A stretch of 8,797 nucleotides of DNA, taken from an uncultured Bacillota bacterium. GTDB taxonomy: Bacteria; Bacillota_I; Bacilli_A; Erysipelotrichales; Erysipelotrichaceae. Below are positions 1 through 5,079 of the stretch, piece by piece (the first letter of the stretch is position 1; each line of letters starts with the position of its first letter). Under the pieces are notes generated by a model. It had not been told where the DNA came from and did not search any database. It was given only the letters and a program-made list of their open reading frames with translations. The position numbers and the translations under genes were made by a program. Location of the stretch: positions 1-8,797 of the forward strand of contig ONXX01000087.1 in NCBI GenBank assembly GCA_900321955.1, read 5' to 3'.

Positions 1-1
1 G

Positions 2-1045
2 ATCGGTACAACGATGAGTATTACGGATGCCATCACGCCAAACATGGTCGGTGTCGATATCGGCTGCGGCATGGAGACGATGATGATCAGGGAGAAGGAT
101 TTTGATCCGAAAAAGCTGGATGCCTTGATTCGGGCAAAGATTCCGGCCGGCATGAATGTCAGAGAAGAAAAGCATCCCAATGCCGATCAGGCGGACGTCT
201 TTTCTCTTCGCTGCATGAATCATATAGAACACCTGGAGAAGGAACTCAAGGCAATCGGTACCTTGGGCGGCGGCAATCACTTCATCGAAGTCGATAAGGA
301 TGAAGAGGGAAATCTCTATGTCGTCATCCATTCCGGATCAAGACATTTGGGCAAGGAAGTTGCCGAGATCTACCAGCGCAAGGCTTTTGAACAGATCAAA
401 GGTACCGATAAGGAAAACATCGCAAAGCAGATCGAGGAATTGAAGAAGGCCGGCAAGGAAACGCAGATCACTGAATTTTTTGAAGAGATCAAGAAGAATG
501 CCGTCATCGATATTCCAAGAGAACTTGCCTATGTGAGAGGTTCCTTGTTTGAAGACTATATCCACGATATGAAGATCATGCAGGAATATGCCGACATCAA
601 CCGCAAGACGATGATGCAGATCATTGTCGAGGGTATGGGCTTTACGCCTGTGGAAAGCTTTACGACGATCCACAACTACATCGATACCGATGCGATGATC
701 TTGAGAAAAGGTGCTGTCAGAGCAGCCAAGGGAGAAAAGCTGTTGATCCCAATCAATATGCGTGATGGTTCTTTGATCTGCATCGGCAAGGGCAATGAAG
801 ACTGGAACTGTTCGGCACCTCACGGTGCCGGCAGGATCATGCCAAGAGGCCAGGCGATGCGTGAACTTTCCGTTGAGGAATTTCGTAAGCAGATGGAGGG
901 TATCTATTCCACCAGCATCTCCGTGAATACCCTCGATGAAAGCCCGATGGCTTACAAGGATATGAAAGACATTGTCGATCAGATCCATCCGACGGCTGAG
1001 ATCATAAAGATCATCAAGCCGGTCTATAATTTCAAAGCAGATTAA
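2..1045 (+). CDS. rtcB: RtcB-family RNA ligase, 5' end cut by window edge
   Basis: RtcB ligases join RNA 2',3'-cyclic-phosphate or 3'-phosphate ends to 5'-OH ends, using GTP and Mn2+; they act in tRNA or rRNA repair in the cytoplasm. The frame is open from base 2, and the codons before the first ATG (base 14) read Ile-Gly-Thr-Thr. That continues the family's conserved GCTIGTT segment, so the true start lies upstream and roughly 60-90 residues are missing. Numbered from the ATG at 14, the metal and guanylylation residues are present: VGVDIGCG (Asp15, Cys18), GGGNHF (His89), VIHSGSRHLG (His106), HNYID (His220) and APHGAGR (His270, the family's guanylylated histidine). The Cys-to-His and His-to-His spacings resemble E. 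coli RtcB. The C-terminus ends on a family-typical IIKPVYNFKAD. No archease or RtcR gene is visible. A terminator follows directly. The family call is secure; the physiological RNA substrate cannot be read from sequence. Confidence 0.96.
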   Translation: MGTTMSITDAITPNMVGVDIGCGMETMMIREKDFDPKKLDALIRAKIPAGMNVREEKHPNADQADVFSLRCMNHIEHLEKELKAIGTLGGGNHFIEVDKDEEGNLYVVIHSGSRHLGKEVAEIYQRKAFEQIKGTDKENIAKQIEELKKAGKETQITEFFEEIKKNAVIDIPRELAYVRGSLFEDYIHDMKIMQEYADINRKTMMQIIVEGMGFTPVESFTTIHNYIDTDAMILRKGAVRAAKGEKLLIPINMRDGSLICIGKGNEDWNCSAPHGAGRIMPRGQAMRELSVEEFRKQMEGIYSTSISVNTLDESPMAYKDMKDIVDQIHPTAEIIKIIKPVYNFKAD

Positions 1046-1068
1046 GACTGCCTCAGGGTAGTCTTTTT
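1046..1068 (+). terminator. Intrinsic terminator after rtcB
   Basis: A 7-bp stem (GACTGCC at 1046-1052 pairing with GGTAGTC at 1057-1063, one G-U pair) closes a TCAG tetraloop and is followed by five T residues at 1064-1068. It starts on the base after the rtcB stop codon. The next gene begins only 15 nt downstream of the T-tract, so its transcription probably depends on partial read-through. Confidence 0.8.
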
Positions 1069-1082
1069 CAGAGGGGAAAGAC

Positions 1083-1460
1083 ATGAACTATAGAGTATTT
1101 ACCTATGGCACCTTGATGAAGGGAAGATCCAATCATCATTATGTGAAAGATGAGCAGTATCTTTATGATGGCGTCCTCTATGGCTACGGTCTGAAGGAAA
1201 CGCCATATGCCTATCCGGCAGCCATTCCGATGGAAGGCTTCAAGGTCTATGGCGAGATCTATGAAGTCGATGAGAAAACCAAAAAGGAAATGGACGAACT
1301 GGAAGATGTCGGCGTTCTCTATGACTGCAAGGAAGTGGAAGTGGAGACCGAAAACGGAAGTGAGAAGGTGCTGTTTTACGAATACATCGAGGATACTTCT
1401 TTCATGAAGACCCGAAAGCCGGAAGGCAAATGGAGTGTCATACGTCAGGATATCGACTGA
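1083..1460 (+). CDS. Gamma-glutamylcyclotransferase-like (AIG2/GGCT fold) protein
   Basis: This 125-residue cytoplasmic protein belongs to the AIG2/GGCT-like superfamily, whose members cleave gamma-glutamyl amides to 5-oxoproline; many bacterial members have unknown substrates. The N-terminal strand carries the hallmark FTYGTLMKG (residues 6-14, with YGTL at 8-11). The central GEIYEVDEKTKKEMDELEDV (57-76) matches the family's second core motif, in which the Glu of DELED (Glu74) is the likely catalytic acid. The length fits the short bacterial members. The start is supported by a purine-rich GAGGGGA just upstream of the ATG. The gene sits between the rtcB terminator and a separate promoter, so it looks monocistronic or fed by read-through from rtcB. 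Family assignment is good; the substrate is unknown. Confidence 0.85.
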   Translation: MNYRVFTYGTLMKGRSNHHYVKDEQYLYDGVLYGYGLKETPYAYPAAIPMEGFKVYGEIYEVDEKTKKEMDELEDVGVLYDCKEVEVETENGSEKVLFYEYIEDTSFMKTRKPEGKWSVIRQDID

Positions 1461-1469
1461 TCCGATTTC

Positions 1470-1498
1470 TTGATAAGCGGCTTTTATGTGGTTATAAT
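1470..1498 (+). promoter_or_regulatory. Near-consensus sigma-A promoter for 103-aa ORF and solute-binding remnant
   Basis: TTGATA at 1470-1475 and TATAAT at 1493-1498 are separated by exactly 17 nt, which is near-perfect for a housekeeping sigma factor. The predicted start site is near 1505, giving a leader of about 20 nt before the ATG at 1527. I saw no clear Zur/Fur-type inverted repeat over it. Confidence 0.75.
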
Positions 1499-1526
1499 CG
1501 GGTATAGTTTCCAAAAAGGATAAGGA

Positions 1527-1838
1527 ATGACGAAGCAAAGAAAGGCAACGATACAGAAAGTGATCAGCGTCATCGCAATAGCGATGTTGTTTGTGATTGC
1601 CTTGTTTGCCTTCTGCTATCACGTTCATGAAGAAGGCCATGTATGCAGCGGACAGGATTGTGCCATCTGTGCCTCGTTAAGGCAATGCAAACAGACGAAA
1701 TCGCAGATCGAAACAATCTATTGGATCTCAACACTTTTCGTGGCCTTTGTGCTGTGTTGTTTCCTTAGACAGTTCTTTTGTCTGCTGCCTGCTTTGTGGC
1801 AGTTTATTCCTTTGCGGAAGATCCGTCTGAATAATTAA
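1527..1838 (+). CDS. Small two-helix membrane protein with Cys/His metal-site-like loop
   Basis: This 103-residue protein is not one I can name. A first hydrophobic segment spans about residues 11-30 and a second about 63-80, with more hydrophobic sequence to about 94. Between them lies a loop rich in potential metal ligands: His32, His34, His38, Cys40, Cys45, Cys48 and Cys54, arranged as HVHEEGHVCSGQDCAIC. More cysteines fall in the second helix region (Cys77, Cys78, Cys85). Basic residues at both ends suggest that both termini are cytoplasmic and the Cys/His loop faces outward. The start is supported by AAGGA repeats just upstream, and a near-consensus promoter precedes it. It sits 61 nt upstream of a zinc/manganese-type solute-binding protein remnant. 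An accessory role in metal handling is therefore plausible but is inferred only from neighbourhood and ligand pattern. A redox role for the cysteines is an alternative. Confidence 0.7.
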   Translation: MTKQRKATIQKVISVIAIAMLFVIALFAFCYHVHEEGHVCSGQDCAICASLRQCKQTKSQIETIYWISTLFVAFVLCCFLRQFFCLLPALWQFIPLRKIRLNN

Positions 1839-1842
1839 AGAG

Positions 1843-1877
1843 CCTTCGTTGAAGGACCATCTGTTCCATAAACAGAT
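1843..1877 (+). promoter_or_regulatory. Two tandem hairpins in the leader of the solute-binding remnant
   Basis: Two perfect inverted repeats lie back to back in the 61-nt gap between genes: CCTTC/GAAGG (1843-1855, GTT loop) and ATCTGTT/AACAGAT (1859-1865 and 1871-1877, CCATA loop). No U-tract follows, so they are not a clear terminator. They may tune read-through or mRNA stability between the two genes. The function is inferred. Confidence 0.35.
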
Positions 1878-1899
1878 TCTTAGAAAACGGAGGTTTATC

Positions 1900-2271
1900 A
1901 TGAAAAAAGTTTGGATTTCAATACTATCAATTTTACTGATGACATCTTTTCTTTCGGCCTGCGGCGAAAAGAAAGAAGATGCAGGAGAGAAAAAGATCAA
2001 GATTGTCACAACGATCTTTCCGGAATATGACTGGGTCAGAAATATCGTCGGCGCAGAAAATGAAACGATCGAAGTGGATCTGCTGGTCGACAGCGGTGCC
2101 GATCTGCACAGCTTTCAGCCGACGGCGGAAGAAAATTCCAAGACCAAGGATCAGCAGATCCTGGCGATGGATTCCATGCAGTCGGTCACGGCAAAAGATG
2201 TTGCGGATGGCACGACCTATCTTTCGATCATGGAAGAAAATCTCAGTGTCTTAAAAGACGCACTGAAATAA
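1900..2271 (+). pseudogene. Metal ABC transporter solute-binding lipoprotein with large in-frame internal deletion (ZnuA/TroA family)
   Basis: Intact members bind Zn2+ or Mn2+ outside the membrane and deliver it to a ZnuBC-type ABC transporter. The start at 1900 has a fine ribosome site (CGGAGG) and gives a lipoprotein signal: MKK, a hydrophobic stretch, then LSAC with lipid-anchored Cys21. Residues 32-76 (KIKIVTTIFPEYDWV to DLHSFQPTA) match the first strands of the mature family, including the first metal-ligand His70. Residues 79-123 (KTKDQQILAMDSMQSV to YLSIMEENLSVLKDALK) match the extreme C-terminus. The roughly 150-200 residues in between, with the remaining His and Asp/Glu ligands, are absent, and the join near residues 76-80 (bases 2125-2139) keeps the frame. 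The product is 123 residues against about 300 for the family. It may be exported but should not bind metal normally. No znuB or znuC is in the window. Confidence 0.8.
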
Positions 2272-2289
2272 TTCACAAAGAGAAGTTCT

Positions 2290-2318
2290 TTGATTGAAAG
2301 AAAGAAAGATTATAGAAT
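2290..2318 (+). promoter_or_regulatory. Probable promoter for zinc-ribbon membrane protein gene
   Basis: TTGATT at 2290-2295 and TAGAAT at 2313-2318 have 17-nt spacing, just upstream of the TAGGAG ribosome site of the gene at 2338. A small hairpin without a U-tract (CAAAGA/TCTTTG, 2276-2292) overlaps the -35 box. Confidence 0.45.
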
Positions 2319-2337
2319 GAATCTGTAGGAGAAAATT

Positions 2338-3336
2338 ATGCCTCAGGTAAAATGTGAATTTTGCGGTGCCTACATTGACGAGACAGCGGAAAAGTGTCCC
2401 AACTGCGGGGCGGTCAACACCAACTTCAAGCGCATCGTCTCTGATACACCGCGTACAATTGAAGAACTGAAAGAATGGTACATGGCCAGAAAACTGCCGC
2501 CGGAAAGCGTGACGCGCTTTTTCATCGGCAAGAATGTCGAAGAGCCGAAGGCTTTCGGTATCTACAAGGACGGTTCCAATTTCATCGTCTATAAAAACAA
2601 GGCAGACGGCAGCCGGGCGATCCGTTACAAGGGAACGGATGAGGACTATGCGGTCAATGAGCTCTATCTGAAACTCAAATCGGAGATCCTCAATCAAAGA
2701 AGCCGCAATATATCCAGATCCGCAAAGCGGGGTTCGGATAGGGCGCTGTTTGACAATCCGCTGCTTACGGCCATTTATGGAGGTGGCGCTCTGGTGGTTC
2801 TGGCGGTGGTCGGCATCGTCATGCCGGTATGGTTCTTTTTGATCTGTCTTGCCGTAGTCGCTGTTGCCGCAGCTGTCATCGTCAAGAAAAGAAGCTTAAA
2901 GGGTTTCCTGATCGGCGTTGTGGTACTGGTGGTGGTTTCCATGACTTCGATGATCGCCTTTATCGCCGGTCAGAATTCGCTTCATAAGCACGACGGCTAT
3001 TACAGCCACGGTCCCAACTATTATTATGTACAGGGCCATGATGTCTATCAGTACGACACCGATGACTGGTACTACTATGACAGCTATGACAATTTCGATA
3101 CGGAGTATGGTGACTACACCTATGAATCCAGCACCTACGAGGGTGATGCTTCCTATGGTGATTTCAAGGATTCCTATTACTATAATGACGACTGGGATTC
3201 TTCCTCTTCCTCATCGTCATCATCATCCGACTGGAGTTCGGATTCCGATTATGACTGGGACTCCGATTCCGACTGGGATTCCGGCGGTTCCGATCCGGCG
3301 GTTCCGACTGGGATTCCGACTGGTAAGGCTTTCTAA
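2338..3336 (+). CDS. Zinc-ribbon membrane protein with Asp/Ser/Trp/Tyr-rich tail; C-terminus shifted by 14-bp duplication
   Basis: This 332-residue protein of unknown function starts behind GTAGGAG. Order of parts: an N-terminal zinc ribbon with two CxxC knuckles (Cys6, Cys9, Cys20, Cys23); a soluble domain at about 30-120 that I do not recognise; two or three membrane segments (about 144-182 and 190-211); then a 120-residue low-complexity tail. The tail is first His/Tyr-rich, then Tyr/Asp-rich, then has ten consecutive serines (288-297, bases 3199-3228) and DWDSDSDWDS units. A perfect 14-bp tandem repeat (3280-3293 and 3294-3307) shifts the frame, so the last residues read PAVPTGIPTGKAF. With one repeat copy the protein would end at residue 324 on DWDSDW with TAA at 3324-3326, the ending I would expect. 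The shifted stop lies inside the terminator stem. The zinc site probably faces the cytoplasm; the role is unknown. Confidence 0.85.
   Translation: MPQVKCEFCGAYIDETAEKCPNCGAVNTNFKRIVSDTPRTIEELKEWYMARKLPPESVTRFFIGKNVEEPKAFGIYKDGSNFIVYKNKADGSRAIRYKGTDEDYAVNELYLKLKSEILNQRSRNISRSAKRGSDRALFDNPLLTAIYGGGALVVLAVVGIVMPVWFFLICLAVVAVAAAVIVKKRSLKGFLIGVVVLVVVSMTSMIAFIAGQNSLHKHDGYYSHGPNYYYVQGHDVYQYDTDDWYYYDSYDNFDTEYGDYTYESSTYEGDASYGDFKDSYYYNDDWDSSSSSSSSSSDWSSDSDYDWDSDSDWDSGGSDPAVPTGIPTGKAF
3280..3307 (+). repeat. Perfect 14-bp tandem duplication causing frameshift
   Basis: TCCGGCGGTTCCGA occurs twice with no gap (3280-3293 and 3294-3307). Fourteen is not a multiple of three, so the second copy changes the reading frame of the surrounding gene. 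Removing one copy gives a continuous DWDSGGSDWDSDW-stop ending. It could be slipped-strand duplication, a population variant, or a sequencing or assembly error. Confidence 0.9.
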
Positions 3337-3357
3337 GGCTGAGCGATCAGCCTTTTC
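3335..3357 (+). terminator. Intrinsic terminator after zinc-ribbon gene
   Basis: AAGGCTGA at 3335-3342 pairs with TCAGCCTT at 3347-3354 around a GCGA (GNRA-type) loop, and T residues continue after the stem (TTCTTTT). The frameshifted stop codon (3334-3336) overlaps the stem by two bases; the unshifted stop at 3324-3326 would lie cleanly before it. Confidence 0.8.
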
Positions 3358-3387
3358 TTTTGGTCTTTGGGAAGTTCAAAAGAAAAG
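3352..3387 (+). repeat. 11-bp inverted repeat overlapping the terminator
   Basis: CTTTTCTTTTG (3352-3362) and CAAAAGAAAAG (3377-3387) are perfect inverted repeats with a 14-nt loop. The left arm shares three bases with the terminator's 3' stem, so the two hairpins partly compete. Both arms are low-complexity purine or pyrimidine runs, so chance is possible. Confidence 0.5.
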
Positions 3388-3438
3388 CATGGTATCCTGT
3401 AAGTGAAGTAAAGTGAAATAATCACAAGGAGACTGACG

Positions 3439-3597
3439 ATGGCAATTTTGAAACTGGCACCTGCTTTGAAAGATTATCTCTGGGGCGGGCAGCGCTTAAA
3501 AGAAGAATTCGTTATCGTCATCAACGGCAAGATTCCGCAGATCGCCACAGCAAAACTCGGAAAAGAAGCTGGGATTATCGGCGCTGCCAATCTATAA
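3439..3597 (+). pseudogene. In-frame chimera: start of mannose-6-phosphate isomerase fused to end of ROK sugar kinase
   Basis: A 52-codon ORF with a fine ribosome site (AAGGAGA, 6 nt before ATG). Residues 1-24 match the N-terminus of type I phosphomannose isomerases (ILKLAPALKDYLWGG, then RLKEEF). Residues 25-52 match the last strand and helix of ROK-family glucokinase/fructokinase proteins (INGKIPQIATAKLG, then AGIIGAANL). The join falls at or near GAATTC (3505-3510) and keeps the frame to TAA at 3595-3597. In related organisms manA and a ROK kinase gene can be adjacent, so one deletion of roughly 1.5-2 kb could produce this. That size is an inference from usual gene lengths. Neither enzyme could work: the isomerase metal site and the kinase ATP, zinc and catalytic sites are all missing. 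The short product might still be translated. Confidence 0.75.
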
Positions 3598-3624
3598 TAG
3601 ATTCATATCTTAGGAGATTAGATT

Positions 3625-4563
3625 ATGTTAGATATTGAATACCTCTTACTCTTGCAGAGATTCCGTATTGCGATCAACGATGCTTTGACACCGTTTTTTG
3701 AGTGGCTGTCCAATTTTGCCGTCTCCTATCTTCTCCTGGTACCGGTCTTTGTCTACTGGGCCATCCACAAAAAGAAGGGCTATTACGTCTTGTCCGGTTA
3801 TGCCATCGTTTCGGCTGCCGTTGCGCTGATCAAACTCTGTGTCTGCGCCTATCGTCCCTGGATCCGGGATATCAGAGTTGTTCCGGCAGGTGATGCGATC
3901 CGTACGGCAACCGGCTATTCCTTCCCGAGCGGACATACCGTACTGGCAACCAATCACTACGGCGGCATCGGCCGCATTGAATACAAAAAGAGAAACTGGA
4001 TCACTTACCTCTGTGTATTCCTGATCCTGCTGACCGGCTTTTCCCGCAACTATCTCGGTGTCCATACGCCGCAGGATGTCTTCGTTGCCATTGTCCTGGC
4101 AGTTGCTGTTTTGATTTTTACGGAACGGCTTTTGAAGTATCTGGACGAACATCCGGAAAAGGAAGATATGCTGCTGCTGTTTGGCATTCTCTTCAGTGCT
4201 GCTTCGATCACCTTTATGACCTTCAAGCCTTATCCGATGGATTATGTTGACGGCAAGCTGTTGGTCGATCCGTTCAGGATGATGAACGATGGCTATGGTG
4301 ATACCGCCAGACTCACTGCCTTATGCATGGCCCGTTATATCGAAAAGCGTTTCATTAAGTTTGAAGCTACCGGTACAAAAGGAAAGGGCCTGATCGTTTC
4401 TTTGGTCGGTCTGATTCCTCTGGCTTTGGCGATCGCTTTCTTACGGGCACCGCTGGATCAGATGCTGGGAACCCATTGGGGCCACTTCACCTATAACTTC
4501 ATCTGTGTCTTCTATATCATCGCCCTCTATCCGGCGATCATCAAGGCGACCTGCAACAAATGA
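3625..4563 (+). CDS. PAP2-family integral membrane phosphatase
   Basis: PAP2 (type 2 phosphatidic acid phosphatase) enzymes hydrolyse lipid phosphates such as undecaprenyl pyrophosphate or phosphatidate at the outer face of the membrane. All three signature motifs of the 312-residue protein are intact: KLCVCAYRP (Lys70, Arg77-Pro78), YSFPSGHT (Pro101-Ser-Gly-His104) and SRNYLGVHTPQD (Ser140-Arg141, nucleophile-type His147, Asp151). Hydrophobic segments occur near 32-47, 56-72, 127-139, 152-166 and in the C-terminal half, where a longer membrane region ends at GTHWGHF and a final helix. The extra C-terminal domain makes it longer than minimal PAP2 proteins. The start is supported by TAGGAG 7 nt upstream. 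A perfect TATAAT at 3593-3598, overlapping the stop of the chimera, could serve as a -10 box, but its -35 is poor. Substrate not determined. Confidence 0.92.
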   Translation: MLDIEYLLLLQRFRIAINDALTPFFEWLSNFAVSYLLLVPVFVYWAIHKKKGYYVLSGYAIVSAAVALIKLCVCAYRPWIRDIRVVPAGDAIRTATGYSFPSGHTVLATNHYGGIGRIEYKKRNWITYLCVFLILLTGFSRNYLGVHTPQDVFVAIVLAVAVLIFTERLLKYLDEHPEKEDMLLLFGILFSAASITFMTFKPYPMDYVDGKLLVDPFRMMNDGYGDTARLTALCMARYIEKRFIKFEATGTKGKGLIVSLVGLIPLALAIAFLRAPLDQMLGTHWGHFTYNFICVFYIIALYPAIIKATCNK

Positions 4564-4573
4564 CCGAGAAACA

Positions 4574-4608
4574 AAAAACACTTGCGAATCTGAAACGCAA
4601 GTGTTTTT
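4574..4608. terminator. Strong bidirectional terminator between convergent genes
   Basis: A 13-bp perfect stem (4574-4586 with 4596-4608; core CACTTGCG/CGCAAGTG) and 9-nt loop have an A-run on the left and a T-run on the right, so it works on both strands. It lies between the PAP2 gene (plus) and the lipoprotein gene (minus), whose stops are 11 and 22 nt away. Confidence 0.92.
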
Positions 4609-4629
4609 GTTTTGCATTGTATTGTCTGA

Positions 4630-5031
4630 CTATTGTCTTACGAAATGCATCGTGACGCCTAAGACAGTAGACTTGACGCCGCCTTCTTCATTCTTAAAGG
4701 TCATCTTTGCATCACCGGTAAGCTTGAAGCCGTCAGATAATTCTTCCCAGTTGGCATTGGTTACATCATCTCCTGAAGCCAGGACAGCGGTACCGTCACC
4801 GTTCAGGGTCAGAATGATTTCATTTTCCGGTGCGCTCTTCTCGCTTCCGATGGTCATGGATTCGCATTTCCAGGTACCGATGTATTTGGAATTGGCGACA
4901 TCCTTGTTGCCTCTTTCTCCGCAGGCGCTAAGCAGTACTGCAAGCATGAAGACTATGATCAGCAGTTTCTTTTTTATTTGGATAAGTTCCTTTCTCGGTA
5001 TTTCTCTTTGACGATTTTCAGAATTGTTCAA
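4630..5031 (-). CDS. Small lipocalin-like lipoprotein
   Basis: This small exported lipoprotein has 133 residues from a TTG start at 5031, which has AGGA 5 nt upstream. The hydrophobic segment (about 22-36) ends in the lipobox LSAC with lipid-anchored Cys37. After a short linker, the mature part is one beta-rich domain of about 85 residues (YIGTWKCESMTIG, then LNGDGTAVLASG, then WEELSDGFKL), resembling the lipocalin-like small lipoproteins common in Bacillota. The TTG start gives an unusually long, mixed-charge stretch before the signal helix. A second good ribosome site (AAAGGA, 4988-4993) points to a start nearer the helix, but there the codon is ATA (4975-4977) followed by Lys-Lys-Lys. The native start may have been ATG there. 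It is last in a minus-strand unit with the hydrolase (48-nt gap) and transporter. Ligand unknown. Confidence 0.75.
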   Translation of the reverse strand: MNNSENRQREIPRKELIQIKKKLLIIVFMLAVLLSACGERGNKDVANSKYIGTWKCESMTIGSEKSAPENEIILTLNGDGTAVLASGDDVTNANWEELSDGFKLTGDAKMTFKNEEGGVKSTVLGVTMHFVRQ

Positions 5032-5079
5032 TATCGTCCTTTTTCATTGTGCCAAAGAGAACTTAACATACAAAACACT

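Noticed and set aside
1493..1520. Zur/Fur box overlapping the promoter at 1470-1498
   Set aside because: No convincing inverted repeat of the Zur or Fur type could be found there by eye.
338..1640. Minus-strand open frames opposite rtcB, the cyclotransferase and the start of the 103-aa gene (338-1084 and 1068-1640)
   Set aside because: They lie antisense to genes with clear family motifs, lack recognisable domains and credible ribosome sites, and have the composition expected of mirror frames.
1843..1899. Metal riboswitch in the leader of the solute-binding remnant
   Set aside because: The gap is only 61 nt with two simple hairpins and no known riboswitch core.
3199..3228. TCN repeat run suspected as a microsatellite or CRISPR-like array
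   Set aside because: It encodes ten in-frame serines with mixed third bases and no spacers; it is low-complexity coding sequence.
3026..3406. Second plus-strand open frame across the tail of the zinc-ribbon gene
   Set aside because: Met/Thr/Pro-rich out-of-frame reading of the repetitive tail; it starts without a ribosome site and runs through the terminator.
3505..3510. GAATTC (EcoRI site) at the manA/ROK join, suspected cloning scar
   Set aside because: Glu-Phe codons are natural at this point in ManA, there is no vector-like sequence nearby, and the other deletion join has no such site; it is kept only as a note.
3625..4563. Suspected third internal deletion in the PAP2 gene around residues 105-125
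   Set aside because: Spacing between the PSGH and SR-H-D motifs matches my expectation for the family and all motifs are intact.
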